A stretch of DNA of 64,000 nucleotides from Nocardioides sp. T2.26MG-1 (GTDB lineage: Bacteria; Actinomycetota; Actinomycetes; Propionibacteriales; Nocardioidaceae), in contig NZ_CATNLZ010000037.1 of assembly GCF_950101795.1 (NCBI RefSeq), positions 168,646 to 232,645 on the forward strand, read 5' to 3'. Positions within the stretch are counted from its first letter, which is position 1, and each line of letters begins with the position of its first letter. Shown piece by piece: positions 15,662 to 24,747 of this stretch. The notes under the pieces are model-generated. The model was not told where the DNA came from. It worked only from the letters and a program-made list of their open reading frames with translations, and did not search any database. Both the position numbers and the translations under genes were made by a program.

Positions 15662-15820
15662 ATGAGCATCGCGCCAGCACAGGCACCGGTCGAGGCGCCG
15701 GTGCGCCGCGTCCGGCAGCAGGCCCGCGACGCGGCGACCCTGATGGCCTTCTCCGCTGTGACCTCCGTCGGAGTCACGCTCGGGTTCCTGTTCCTCGCGC
15801 TCCTGGCTCGTCAGGCCTGA
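15662..15820 (+). CDS. Small single-helix membrane protein in dcw cluster
   Basis: 52 aa: a Pro/Val/Arg-rich cytoplasmic start (PAQAPVEAPVRRVRQQARDA) and one membrane helix, FSAVTSVGVTLGFLFLALLA, ending RQA. The stop is 2 bp before the rsmH ATG, so the two are likely co-translated. Coding is supported by the codon-position GC pattern and this tight spacing. The RBS is weak (ACGAGG). A division or envelope role is suggested only by position. Family unknown to me. Confidence 0.6.
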   Translation: MSIAPAQAPVEAPVRRVRQQARDAATLMAFSAVTSVGVTLGFLFLALLARQA

Positions 15821-15822
15821 CG

Positions 15823-16785
15823 ATGCGGACCCCCTCCCACGTCCCGGTCCTCCTCGACCGGGTCGTCGCCCTCCTGGCTCCTGCGCTCGAGCGCGGGCAG
15901 CGGGACACCGTTCTCGTGGACGCGACCCTCGGCCTCGGCGGCCACACGGAGGCCGTACTGTCCCGGCTCGCGCTCACCCGCGTGATCGGGATCGACCGCG
16001 ACCCCGAGGCGCTCGCGCTGGCGGGAGAGCGGCTGGCGCCGTTCGGCGACCGCTTCACCGGTGTGCACGCGGTCTACGACGAGCTCCCGGCGGTGCTGGC
16101 CGACCTCGGTCTCGCCTCGGTGGACGCGGTGCTCTTCGACCTCGGCGTCTCCTCGATGCAGCTCGACGTCCGCGAACGCGGGTTCGCCTACGCCGAGGAC
16201 GCCCCGCTGGACATGCGGATGGACGGCAGCACCGGCATCACCGCAGCCGACGTGCTCAACACCTACGACGTGCGCGACCTGACCCGGGTGCTGCGCGACT
16301 ACGGCGAGGAGAAGTTCGCCCGCAAGATCGCCGGCGCCATCGTGCGCGAGCGCGCGAAGGAGCCGTTCACCCGCTCCGGTCGCCTGGTCGAGCTGCTGTA
16401 CGCCGAGATCCCCGCACCTGCCCGACGTACCGGAGGGCACCCGGCCAAGCGCACGTTCCAGGCGCTGCGGATGGAGGTCAACGACGAGCTCGCGGTGCTG
16501 CGCCGCGCGATCCCGGCGGCGATCGACGCGATCGGCGTCGGCGGCCGCGTGGTCGTGGAGTCCTACCACTCCCTCGAGGACCGGCTGGTCAAGCAGGCGT
16601 TCGTCGCCGCGACCCGCCTCGACGTCCCCGAGGACCTGCCGTTCGTGCCCGAGGGCCACGAGCCGTCCCTGCGCCTGGTGACCCGGGGCGCCGAGAAGGC
16701 CAACGCCGAGGAGATCTCCGAGAACCCGCGCGCCGCCTCGGTCCGGCTGCGCGCGATCGAGCGAACGAGAGAGGCAGCAGCATGA
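15823..16785 (+). CDS. rsmH: 16S rRNA (cytosine(1402)-N(4))-methyltransferase
   Basis: RsmH (MraW), 320 aa. It methylates N4 of C1402 in 16S rRNA using SAM. HVPVLLDRVVALLAP and DATLGLGGHTEAVLSRL (SAM motif I) are diagnostic, with IGIDRDPEALALA, VLFDLGVSSMQLDVRERGFAY and DAPLDMRMDG, and the later KRTFQALRMEVNDEL and VVESYHSLEDRLVKQAF. Length is typical. ATG 15823 is 2 bp after the small membrane gene. The stop overlaps ftsL as ATGA. Upstream lies the mraW-type RNA. Confidence 0.97.
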   Translation: MRTPSHVPVLLDRVVALLAPALERGQRDTVLVDATLGLGGHTEAVLSRLALTRVIGIDRDPEALALAGERLAPFGDRFTGVHAVYDELPAVLADLGLASVDAVLFDLGVSSMQLDVRERGFAYAEDAPLDMRMDGSTGITAADVLNTYDVRDLTRVLRDYGEEKFARKIAGAIVRERAKEPFTRSGRLVELLYAEIPAPARRTGGHPAKRTFQALRMEVNDELAVLRRAIPAAIDAIGVGGRVVVESYHSLEDRLVKQAFVAATRLDVPEDLPFVPEGHEPSLRLVTRGAEKANAEEISENPRAASVRLRAIERTREAAA

Positions 16786-17426
16786 GCAGTCCGGTGCCCC
16801 AGGTCCGCTCGCGGATGCCGCGGATCGCCGAGGCCCCTTCGAGGCTCGCAGGCTCGCGCCTCAGGACGAGCGCTGTCGAGCGTGCCCGGCTGACGGTCGT
16901 CCCTCGCACCCGGGCCCAGGCGGCCCGGATGCCGTTCGTCGCCCTGGTGAGCCTCATGCTGCTCGGCGGTGTGGTCGGGCTCCTGCTGTTCAACACCTCG
17001 ATGCAGCAGTCGTCGTTCGCGGCGACCGCGCTCGAGGGCCAGGCCACCACGCTCGCCGCCCGCCAGCAGGGCCTGCAGATGGAGCTCGACCGGCTGCGCG
17101 ACCCGCAGCGGATCGCCGCCGCGGCCCAGCGCCTCGGGATGGTCCAGGCCTGCACCCCGGCGTTCCTCCGGCTGGGCACCGGCACGGTCACCGGTCGGCC
17201 CTGCGCGGCCGACGGCAGCGCCCGGTTCCGCATCACGCCGCCGACGCCGGTGAAGCCCGCCGCCCTCGATCCCGCGCCGCACGTCGTGCGGGTGACCGCG
17301 CCACCCGCGGCGAACACGTCGGGCGACACGGGCGACGGAGCCGCCGGGAACGGCGACGCAGGCGATAGGAAGAACCAGCAGCAACACCAGCAACATCAGC
17401 AACAGCAGCAACAGACCCGCCGCTGA
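16782..17426 (+). CDS. ftsL: FtsL-like division protein with Gln/His-rich tail
   Basis: 214 aa bitopic protein. A basic N-terminal cytoplasmic part of about 48 residues is followed by one helix (PFVALVSLMLLGGVVGLLLF) and a periplasmic coiled coil, FAATALEGQATTLAARQQGLQMELDRLRDPQRIAAAAQRLGM, as in FtsL, which bridges FtsQ/DivIB and FtsI. Position between rsmH and ftsI supports the name. The tail after about residue 135 is Pro/Ala/Gly-rich and ends in a low-complexity Gln/His run (NQQQHQQHQQQQQQTRR) made of CAG, CAA and CAC/CAT codons. ATGA overlap with rsmH. Confidence 0.85.
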   Translation: MSSPVPQVRSRMPRIAEAPSRLAGSRLRTSAVERARLTVVPRTRAQAARMPFVALVSLMLLGGVVGLLLFNTSMQQSSFAATALEGQATTLAARQQGLQMELDRLRDPQRIAAAAQRLGMVQACTPAFLRLGTGTVTGRPCAADGSARFRITPPTPVKPAALDPAPHVVRVTAPPAANTSGDTGDGAAGNGDAGDRKNQQQHQQHQQQQQQTRR

Positions 17427-17453
17427 TCACCCGACCGACCACCGGAGACCACG

Positions 17454-19214
17454 TTGCGCCAGACCCGTCCTCCCCGCGGCTCCCGTCGGGGCTCCCCGCA
17501 GCTGCGGCTGCGGATGGGCTTCGTCGTGATCGCGATGGTGCTCTCGGTCTTCGGCGCCCGGCTCGTGCAGCTGCAGGGCCTCGATCCCAACTCGTACGCC
17601 GCGATGGCCTCCGCCGAGGGCCTGGTCGAGGTCGACCTGCCCGCCGAGCGGGGGGACATCCTGGACCGCAACGGCAAGCCGCTCGCCGGGTCCGTGGACG
17701 GGCTGATGGTGGTGGCCGACCCGCAGATGACCTCGGACAAGGCCCCCGAGCTCGCCCGGTTCCTCTACCACCGGCTCGACGTCGACTACGTCGACACCCT
17801 CAAGAAGCTGCGCGAGCAGGGGAGCCGCTTCGAGTACATCGCGCGCCGGGTGCCCGCGGCCAAGGCCACCGCGGTGGTCGCGGCCGCCGAGCACGCGGGC
17901 TTCGAGGGGCTCGGCACCCGCCGTGACCCGCTGCGTGACTACCCGGCGGGGGACGTCGCGGCCAACCTGATCGGCTTCATGGGCACCGACGAGCCGCTGG
18001 CCGGGCTCGAGCGCACCTTCGACCGGCAGCTCGCCGGCACCGACGGCTCCGCACGCTACGAGGTGGGCGGCGGCAACCGGATCCCGCTCGGCGAGAGCAC
18101 GGTGACCGACCCGGTCGACGGCCGGGACCTGAGGACGACGATCGACCTCGACCTGCAGTGGTACACCCAGCGGGTGCTCGGCCAGACCGTGCAGGACGCC
18201 CGTGGCGACAGCGGGTTCGCCGTCGTCATGGACAGCCGCACCGGTGAGCTGCTCTCGGTCGCCGACTACCCGACGTTCGACGCCAACGAGCCGACGAAGT
18301 CGCCGAAGGCCGACCTGGGCTCCCGGGCCATGCAGGACGTGTACGAGCCCGGCTCGGTCGAGAAGGTGCTCACGGTCAGCTCGCTGATGGACCTCGGGCT
18401 GGTCACGCCGCGCACCAAGATCGCGGTGCCTCCGCAGCTGCAGCGCGAGGACCGGCCGATCAACGACTGGTTCACCCACGGCACCATCCACCTCACGCTC
18501 GCCGGCGTGATCGCGAAGTCCTCCAACATCGGCACGGTGCTGGCGGCCGACAAGTTCGAGCAGGGCCAGCTCTACGACTACCTGCACGCGTTCGGCCTCG
18601 GGCAGCGCACCGACATCGGGGTGCGCGGCGAGACCCAGGGGCTGCTGCCCGACGGCAGCGCGTGGACCCACCAGATGCAGGACCGCATCGCGTTCGGCCA
18701 GTCGCTCTCGGTCAACGGCGTGCAGATGGCCGCGGCGGTCAACACCATAGCCAACGGCGGCGTCCGGGTCTCGCCCAGCCTGGTGGAGGGCGAGGCGACC
18801 ACCGACGAGGGCGAGGTCGTCGGCACCGACACCGCGACGAAGCGCCGGGTGATCAGCACCCAGGCCGCCCGCGACACGATGCGGATGATGGAGCGGGTGG
18901 TCGACCCCGACGTCGGCGTCGCGCCGGGCGCCGCGATCCCCGGCTACCGCGTCGCCGGCAAGACCGGCACCGCCCAGCGGGTCGGTGCCGAGTGCGGCTG
19001 CTACGACGGCACCTTCACGGTGTCGTTCGCGGGCTTCGCGCCCGCCGACGACCCCCGGTTCACCGTCTACGTCGTCGTGCAGAACCCCCGCAACGGCGGT
19101 GGTGGCGGCTCGGTCGGCGGCCCGGCCTTCGCGAAGATCATGAGCTACGCGCTGCAGCGGTACGCCGTCCCGCCGACCGGCACCCGGCCCTCCCGGCTGC
19201 CGGTGGAGTGGTGA
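17454..19214 (+). CDS. ftsI: Septal peptidoglycan transpeptidase, FtsI/PBP3 (class B PBP)
   Basis: 586 aa class B penicillin-binding protein that crosslinks septal peptidoglycan. One N-terminal helix (MGFVVIAMVLSVFGARLVQL), then a dimerisation domain (PAERGDILDRNGKPLAGS), then the transpeptidase domain: SxxK in YEPGSVEKVL (active Ser), SxN in AKSSNIG, KTG in AGKTGTAQR. Start TTG 17454 has GGAGA 5 nt upstream and fits the basic N-terminus. It lacks C-terminal PASTA domains. It lies 27 bp after ftsL. Confidence 0.96.
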   Translation: MRQTRPPRGSRRGSPQLRLRMGFVVIAMVLSVFGARLVQLQGLDPNSYAAMASAEGLVEVDLPAERGDILDRNGKPLAGSVDGLMVVADPQMTSDKAPELARFLYHRLDVDYVDTLKKLREQGSRFEYIARRVPAAKATAVVAAAEHAGFEGLGTRRDPLRDYPAGDVAANLIGFMGTDEPLAGLERTFDRQLAGTDGSARYEVGGGNRIPLGESTVTDPVDGRDLRTTIDLDLQWYTQRVLGQTVQDARGDSGFAVVMDSRTGELLSVADYPTFDANEPTKSPKADLGSRAMQDVYEPGSVEKVLTVSSLMDLGLVTPRTKIAVPPQLQREDRPINDWFTHGTIHLTLAGVIAKSSNIGTVLAADKFEQGQLYDYLHAFGLGQRTDIGVRGETQGLLPDGSAWTHQMQDRIAFGQSLSVNGVQMAAAVNTIANGGVRVSPSLVEGEATTDEGEVVGTDTATKRRVISTQAARDTMRMMERVVDPDVGVAPGAAIPGYRVAGKTGTAQRVGAECGCYDGTFTVSFAGFAPADDPRFTVYVVVQNPRNGGGGGSVGGPAFAKIMSYALQRYAVPPTGTRPSRLPVEW

Positions 19215-19239
19215 TCGCGGGGTTCGGCTCGACCGACGA

Positions 19240-19245
19240 TAACCT
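19240..19245 (+). promoter_or_regulatory. Internal leaderless promoter before murE
   Basis: TAACCT lies 6 nt upstream of the GTG at 19252. The 37-bp ftsI-murE gap has no ribosome binding site. This suggests an internal start inside the dcw cluster producing leaderless murE mRNA. Confidence 0.5.
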
Positions 19246-19251
19246 CGCGTG

Positions 19252-20751
19252 GTGAGCGACTCGACCCGACCCGTGCGGCCGCAGCGGACCCCGCTCGCGA
19301 CCGTGGCGCAGTGGGCGGCCGCCGAGGTCCACGGTGACGGCTCGGGGATCGAGGTCACCGGCATCTCGCTGTCCTCGCAGCGGGTCCGGTCCGGCGACGT
19401 CTACGCCGCCCTGCCCGGGACCCGCGCACACGGCATCGAGTTCATGGACGCGGCCGTCGAGGCGGGTGCCGTCGCGGTGCTGACCGACCACGCGGGCGCG
19501 ACAGCGGCCGGGGCCCTCGGCGTACCCCTCCTGGTGGTCGAGGACCCGCGTGCGGTGCTCGGCCGGCTCTCGGCCAGGATCTACGGCGAGCCTGCGGCCT
19601 CGATGCGGATGGTCGGCGTCACCGGCACGCAGGGCAAGACCACCACCACGCGCCTGGCCGAGAGTGGGCTGGAGCACATCGGTGTGCCGGCCGCGGTGAT
19701 CGGCACGGTCGGGACCCGGGTGGCCGGCGAGGACGTGCGGACCACGCTGACCACGCCCGAGGCACCCGACCTGCACGGGCTGTTCGCGATGATGCGCGAG
19801 CGCGGCGTGAAGGCCTGCGCGATGGAGGTGTCCAGCCATGCGCTCGTGATGGGCCGCGTGGACGGCGTGGTCTTCGACGTCGCGGTGTTCCTCAACCTGG
19901 GGCGTGACCACCTCGACTTCCATCGCGACCTGGACGACTACTTCGAGGCGAAGGCGTCGCTGCTCACGCCGGAGCGGGCCCGGCTCGGGCTGGTCAACAT
20001 CGACGACGAGCACGGCAGGCTGCTGCTCGAGCGCGCCACGATCCCGTTGCGCACCTTCTCGGCGACGGGCGCGGACGCCGACTGGCGGGCCTCCGACGTC
20101 GAGCTGAGCGCCGAGGGCTCGGCGTTCGTCATCACGACGCCCGCCGGCGACCGGGTCGCGGCCCGGTGCCCCCTGCCCGGTGACTTCAACGTGGCCAACA
20201 CCCTGGCCGCGGTCGCCGCGGCCGCCGAGGCGGGCCTGGACGCCGCCGCGGTCGCCGCGGGGATCGCCGCGAGCGGCGGCGTGCCCGGGCGTCTGGAGCG
20301 GGTGGACGCCGGGCAGGACTTCGTCGTGGTCGTCGACTACGCCCACAAGCCCGATGCGGTCGCGGCGGCGATCCGCACCCTGCGTCCCCTGACCTCGGGG
20401 CAGGTGATCGTCGTCCTCGGTGCCGGCGGGGACCGCGATCCCGGGAAGCGCCCCATCATGGCTGAGATCGCCGCTCGGCTGGCCGATCTACTCGTCGTGA
20501 CCGACGACAACCCACGAACCGAGGACCCGGCCGCCATCCGGGCCGCCATGCTCGCCGGCGTCGAGACCGGCGAGGCGATCGAGGTCGGCGACCGGCGCGC
20601 CGCGATCCGCGAGGCGCTGCGCCGCGCCCGGCCGGGCGACATCGTCCTGGTGGCCGGCAAGGGACACGAGACCGGACAGGAGGTCGCCGGAGTGGTCCAC
20701 CCCTTCGATGACCGCGACGTAGTGCGAGAGGAGATCGCGTGCTCGCGATGA
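19252..20751 (+). CDS. murE: UDP-MurNAc-tripeptide synthetase MurE (DAP-adding)
   Basis: 499 aa Mur ligase adding the third residue of the peptidoglycan stem. ATP loop GVTGTQGKTTTTRLAE, then EVSSHALVMGRVDGVVFDVAVFLNLGRDHLDFH and VVVDYAHKPDAVAAA. The motif DDNPR (in VTDDNPRTEDP) is the diaminopimelate-recognition signature, so a DAP isomer is added, not lysine; LL-DAP would fit a Nocardioides but cannot be told from meso-DAP here. GTG 19252 is preferred to GTG 19249 because TAACCT lies 6 nt before it. The stop overlaps murF. Confidence 0.96.
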   Translation: MSDSTRPVRPQRTPLATVAQWAAAEVHGDGSGIEVTGISLSSQRVRSGDVYAALPGTRAHGIEFMDAAVEAGAVAVLTDHAGATAAGALGVPLLVVEDPRAVLGRLSARIYGEPAASMRMVGVTGTQGKTTTTRLAESGLEHIGVPAAVIGTVGTRVAGEDVRTTLTTPEAPDLHGLFAMMRERGVKACAMEVSSHALVMGRVDGVVFDVAVFLNLGRDHLDFHRDLDDYFEAKASLLTPERARLGLVNIDDEHGRLLLERATIPLRTFSATGADADWRASDVELSAEGSAFVITTPAGDRVAARCPLPGDFNVANTLAAVAAAAEAGLDAAAVAAGIAASGGVPGRLERVDAGQDFVVVVDYAHKPDAVAAAIRTLRPLTSGQVIVVLGAGGDRDPGKRPIMAEIAARLADLLVVTDDNPRTEDPAAIRAAMLAGVETGEAIEVGDRRAAIREALRRARPGDIVLVAGKGHETGQEVAGVVHPFDDRDVVREEIACSR

Positions 20752-22148
20752 CGCTGGGCAAGATCGCCAAGGTGGTCGGAGGCCAGGTCGTCGGCGACCC
20801 CGACATCGTCGTCGACGCTCCGGCGTACGTCGACACCCGGAAGGCCGTCCCCGGCGGGCTCTTCGTGGCCGTCGTCGGTGAGCACGTCGACGGGCACGAC
20901 TACGCCGCCGGCGCGCACGCCGTCCTCGGCAGCTCGGCGACCGAGGCGCCCACCGTCGTGGTCCGCGACCCGGTCGTCGCACTCGGCAAGCTGGCCGCCT
21001 ACGTGGTGCGCCGCCTCGACGCGACCGTCCTCGCGGTGACCGGATCGCAGGGCAAGACCGGCACCAAGGACTACCTCGCGCACCTGCTCCGGCCCGAGGG
21101 CTCCACCGTCGCCACCGACGGCAGCTTCAACAACGAGCTCGGGCTGCCGCTCACCGTGCTGCGGGCCCACGCCGAGACCCGGTTCCTCGTGCTCGAGATG
21201 GGTGCGCGCCGGATCGGCCACATCCGGCACCTCTGCGAGATCGCACCGCCGCAGGTCGCGGCGGTGCTGAACGTCGGGACCGCCCACATCGGCGAGTTCG
21301 GCAGCCGCGACTCGATCGCGTTCGCGAAGGGCGAGATCATCCAGGCGCTCCCGTCCGACGGCACCGCCGTCCTCAACGCCGGCGACCCGCTGGTCGCGGC
21401 GATGGCGTCGCGCACCCAGGCCCACGTGCTCACGTTCGGCCCCGACGACGCCGACGTCAGCGAGCGGGGTACGGAGGTCGACGACCTCGGCCGGGTGTCG
21501 TTCGAGATCGGGTACGCCGACGAGTGGCACCAGGTCCGGCTGCAGCAGACCGGCCTGCACCAGGCCCAGAACGCGCTCGCCGCCGCGACGATGGCGCTGG
21601 CCGTCGGTGTCCCGCTCGACCGGATCGCGACGGCGCTCTCCGCCGCGACGGCGTCCTCCCCGATGCGGATGGAGATGCACGAGCGCGACGACGGGCTGAT
21701 CGTGGTCAACGACGCCTACAACGCCAACCCCGCCTCGGCGACCGCCGCGCTCGAGGCGCTGGCGATCATCGGGCACCGCCGCCACCGGCGTACCGTGGCG
21801 GTCCTCGGGGAGATGCTCGACCTCGGCCGGGAGTCGTTCAAGGGCCACGTCCAGGTCGGCCGGGCGGCCGCCCGGCTCGGGACCGACCTCGTCGTCGTGG
21901 TGGGCGCGGCCGCCGGGGGCATCGTGGAGGGCCTCGAGGCCGTGGCCGCCTGGTCCGGCGATGCCCTGGTCGCGGAGCACCCGGCCGAGGCGATCGAGTG
22001 GTTGCGCGAGAATGTCGAGCCCGAGGACGTGGTCCTCGTCAAGGCGTCGCACGGCGTCGGCCTCTGGGTGGTCGCCGACGCATTGCTCGATCCCGACCTG
22101 GAGATCGAAGTGGAGTCCGAGGTGGAGGGAGACGGAAGCACGCCATGA
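20748..22148 (+). CDS. murF: UDP-MurNAc-tripeptide-D-Ala-D-Ala ligase
   Basis: MurF, 466 aa, adds D-Ala-D-Ala to complete the pentapeptide. N-terminal MTLGKIAKVVGGQVVGDPD and DTRKAVPGGLFVAVVGE are typical. ATP loop AVTGSQGKTGTKDYLAHLL; then DGSFNNELGLPLTVL, VLEMGARRIGHI, NVGTAHIGEFGS and NDAYNANPASATAALE. ATG 20748 overlaps the murE TGA as ATGA and is preferred to the upstream GTG 20739. The acidic C-terminal tail (LEIEVESEVEGDGS) runs into mraY with another ATGA. Confidence 0.96.
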   Translation: MTLGKIAKVVGGQVVGDPDIVVDAPAYVDTRKAVPGGLFVAVVGEHVDGHDYAAGAHAVLGSSATEAPTVVVRDPVVALGKLAAYVVRRLDATVLAVTGSQGKTGTKDYLAHLLRPEGSTVATDGSFNNELGLPLTVLRAHAETRFLVLEMGARRIGHIRHLCEIAPPQVAAVLNVGTAHIGEFGSRDSIAFAKGEIIQALPSDGTAVLNAGDPLVAAMASRTQAHVLTFGPDDADVSERGTEVDDLGRVSFEIGYADEWHQVRLQQTGLHQAQNALAAATMALAVGVPLDRIATALSAATASSPMRMEMHERDDGLIVVNDAYNANPASATAALEALAIIGHRRHRRTVAVLGEMLDLGRESFKGHVQVGRAAARLGTDLVVVVGAAAGGIVEGLEAVAAWSGDALVAEHPAEAIEWLRENVEPEDVVLVKASHGVGLWVVADALLDPDLEIEVESEVEGDGSTP

Positions 22149-23239
22149 GAGCCATCCTGTTCGGAGGTGGCCTGGCCCTGCTGATCTCGCTTCTCGGGAC
22201 CCGCGTCGCGATCCACCAGTTCACGAAGTGGGGCTACGGCCAGGAGATCCGCGACGACGGACCGACCAGTCACCACACCAAGCGGGGTACGCCCACCATG
22301 GGCGGCGTCGTGATCATCCTCGCGACGCTGATCGGCTACTTCGGCGCGAACCTCATCACCGGGCACGCGCCCAGCGCGTCCGCACTGCTGCTGCTGTTCC
22401 TGTTCGTCGGCACCGGCCTGGTCGGGTTCCTCGACGACTTCATCAAGATCTCCAAGCAGCGCTCGCTCGGCCTGCGCAGCAAGGCGAAGATGATAGGCCT
22501 GACGGTCGTCGCGGTGGTGTTCGGGTCGTTGTCGCTCTCCCCGTGGCTCGAGGACTTCCGCGGCCAGACGCCGGCGTCCAAGCACGTCTCGTTCATCCGG
22601 GACATCAGCTGGATCACCCTGCCGACCGTCGTCGTGGTCGTGCTCATCTGGCTGATCGTCGCGGCCACCTCGAACGGCGTGAACCTCACCGACGGGCTGG
22701 ACGGGCTCGCGACCGGTGCCTCGGTCATGGTGTTCGGCGCCTACATGCTCGTGAACATCTGGCAGAACAACCAGTGGTGCGGGCAGACCGGCCTGGACCA
22801 GCCGACGCTCTGCTACGAGGTCCGAGATCCGCTCGACCTCGCCGTGGTGGCGGCCGCGATCACCGGCGCCTGCTTCGGGTTCCTGTGGTGGAACGCCTCG
22901 CCCGCCGCGATCTTCATGGGCGACACCGGGTCGCTGGCGCTGGGCGGTGCGCTCGCGGGCCTGGCGATCCTGACCCGCACCGAGCTGCTGCTGATCATCC
23001 TCGGTGGCCTGTTCGTGCTCGAGACGGTCTCGGTCATGCTCCAGGTCACCACCTTCAAGGTCACCAAGCGGTTGACCGGCACCGGGCGACGCGTGTTCCG
23101 CATCGCCCCGATCCACCACCACTTCGAGATGCTCGGCTGGGAGCAGGTCACGGTGACGATCCGGTTCTGGATCATCACCGGCCTGTGCGTTGCGGCCGGC
23201 CTCGGCATCTTCTACGCAGAATGGGTAGCCGGTATCTGA
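22145..23239 (+). CDS. mraY: Phospho-MurNAc-pentapeptide transferase
   Basis: MraY, 364 aa, about ten helices. It makes lipid I from UDP-MurNAc-pentapeptide and undecaprenyl phosphate at the inner membrane face. Signatures: GPTSHHTKRGTPTMGGVVIIL, FLDDFIKISKQRSLGL (catalytic Asp pair), TSNGVNLTDGLDGLATG, FMGDTGSLALGG and the basic RIAPIHHHFEMLGW with the HHH motif. Length is typical. ATG 22145 overlaps the murF stop; the stop overlaps the murD start as TGATG. Confidence 0.97.
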   Translation: MRAILFGGGLALLISLLGTRVAIHQFTKWGYGQEIRDDGPTSHHTKRGTPTMGGVVIILATLIGYFGANLITGHAPSASALLLLFLFVGTGLVGFLDDFIKISKQRSLGLRSKAKMIGLTVVAVVFGSLSLSPWLEDFRGQTPASKHVSFIRDISWITLPTVVVVVLIWLIVAATSNGVNLTDGLDGLATGASVMVFGAYMLVNIWQNNQWCGQTGLDQPTLCYEVRDPLDLAVVAAAITGACFGFLWWNASPAAIFMGDTGSLALGGALAGLAILTRTELLLIILGGLFVLETVSVMLQVTTFKVTKRLTGTGRRVFRIAPIHHHFEMLGWEQVTVTIRFWIITGLCVAAGLGIFYAEWVAGI

Positions 23240-24717
23240 TGGACCCGACCAGCCTGGGCCGCCACGACTCGTGGGAGGGGGTCCGCGCCGTCGTCGCCGG
23301 GTTCGGCGTGTCCGGCTTCGCCGCTGCCGACAACCTCAACCACCTCGGCGCGAGCGTCGTCGCCCTCGACGAGTCCGACGCCGACGACCGGCCGGCCAAG
23401 GCCGAGCTGCTCGAGGTGCTCGGCGCCGACGTGCGCCTCGGGGCCGGGGCCACCGCCGTGCTGCCCGACGGCGTCGACCTCCTGATCACCTCGCCCGGCT
23501 GGCGGCCGACGGCCCCGCTGCTCGCCCAGGCGCGTGAGCGCGGCGTACCGATCTGGGGCGAGGTCGAGCTCGCCTGGCGGCTGCGCGACCCCGACCACCA
23601 CAGCCCGTGGCTGTGCGTGACCGGCACCAACGGCAAGACGACCACCGTCCAGATGCTCGACGCGATCCTCCGTGCCGCCGGGCTGCGCAGCATGGCCGTC
23701 GGCAACGTCGGCCTCCCGATCGTGGAGGCCGTGATGGACCCCGAGCCGTACGACGTGCTCGCGGTCGAGCTGTCCAGCTTCCAGCTGCACTACACCGACT
23801 CGATGAGCGCGGAGGCGGCCGCGGTGCTCAACGTCGCCGAGGACCACCTCGACTGGTACTCCGGGCCGACCGGGATGCGCGACTACGCCGCCGACAAGGG
23901 CCGCATCTACGAGCGCGTCCAGCGCGCCTGCGTCTACAACGTCGCCGACCCCGAGACCGAGCGGCTGGTCCGCGAGGCCGACGTGCACGAGGGCGCCCGC
24001 GCCGTGGGGTTCACCCTCGGCATGCCCGGCGTCGGCATGGTCGGGCTGGTCGAGGACATCCTGGCCGACCGGGCGTTCATCGAGCAGCGCGACACCAGCG
24101 CCGCCGAGCTGTGCACGATCTCCGACCTGGCACTCCACTCACCGGCAGGGGCCGCCCCCCACAACGTCGCGAACGCGCTGGCGGCGGCCGCGTTGGCCCG
24201 TGCCCACGGGGTCTCGCAGGCCGCGGTGCGCGACGGGCTGCGGTCCTTCCGTCCCGACGGGCACCGGATTGCGGTGGTGGCCGAGCGGGACGGCATCACC
24301 TGGGTCGACGACTCCAAGGCCACCAACCCGCACGCCGCCCAGTCCTCGCTGCAGGCCTACGACCCGGTGGTGTGGATCGCCGGCGGGCTGGCCAAGGGGG
24401 CCAGCTTCGACGAGCTGGTGCTCGCCGTCCGCGGCCGGCTGCGGGGCGTGGTGCTGCTCGGCCGCGACCGCGACGTGATCGCCGGGGCGCTTTCGCGACA
24501 CGCGCCGGATGTGCCGGTCATCGTGGTCGACGGCGGTGAGACTGGGGACCACCACGGTGGACGTGCCTCCATGGAGCGCGTGGTGGGAGCAGCAGCCGAG
24601 TTGGCCCGACCCGGCGACACGGTCCTGCTGGCTCCCGGCTGCGCCTCCATGGACATGTTCACCAACTACGCCGAACGTGGCGACGCGTTCGCCGACGCCG
24701 TACGACGCAGGCTGTAG
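23239..24717 (+). CDS. murD: UDP-MurNAc-L-alanine:D-glutamate ligase
   Basis: MurD, 492 aa. It adds D-Glu to UDP-MurNAc-L-Ala. The N-terminal AVVAGFGVSGFAAADNL is a Rossmann fold; the ATP loop is CVTGTNGKTTTVQML; then ELSSFQLHYT, NVAEDHLDWY and ITWVDDSKATNPHAAQSSL, the MurD C-terminal signature. The end, LLAPGCASMDMFTNYAERGDAF, is also diagnostic. Length is slightly long because of an insertion around TLGMPGVGMVGLVEDILADR. Start TGATG overlap with mraY. Confidence 0.96.
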   Translation: MDPTSLGRHDSWEGVRAVVAGFGVSGFAAADNLNHLGASVVALDESDADDRPAKAELLEVLGADVRLGAGATAVLPDGVDLLITSPGWRPTAPLLAQARERGVPIWGEVELAWRLRDPDHHSPWLCVTGTNGKTTTVQMLDAILRAAGLRSMAVGNVGLPIVEAVMDPEPYDVLAVELSSFQLHYTDSMSAEAAAVLNVAEDHLDWYSGPTGMRDYAADKGRIYERVQRACVYNVADPETERLVREADVHEGARAVGFTLGMPGVGMVGLVEDILADRAFIEQRDTSAAELCTISDLALHSPAGAAPHNVANALAAAALARAHGVSQAAVRDGLRSFRPDGHRIAVVAERDGITWVDDSKATNPHAAQSSLQAYDPVVWIAGGLAKGASFDELVLAVRGRLRGVVLLGRDRDVIAGALSRHAPDVPVIVVDGGETGDHHGGRASMERVVGAAAELARPGDTVLLAPGCASMDMFTNYAERGDAFADAVRRRL

Positions 24718-24747
24718 GAGCCGAGGACCCGACGGGAGGGGGTGGGC

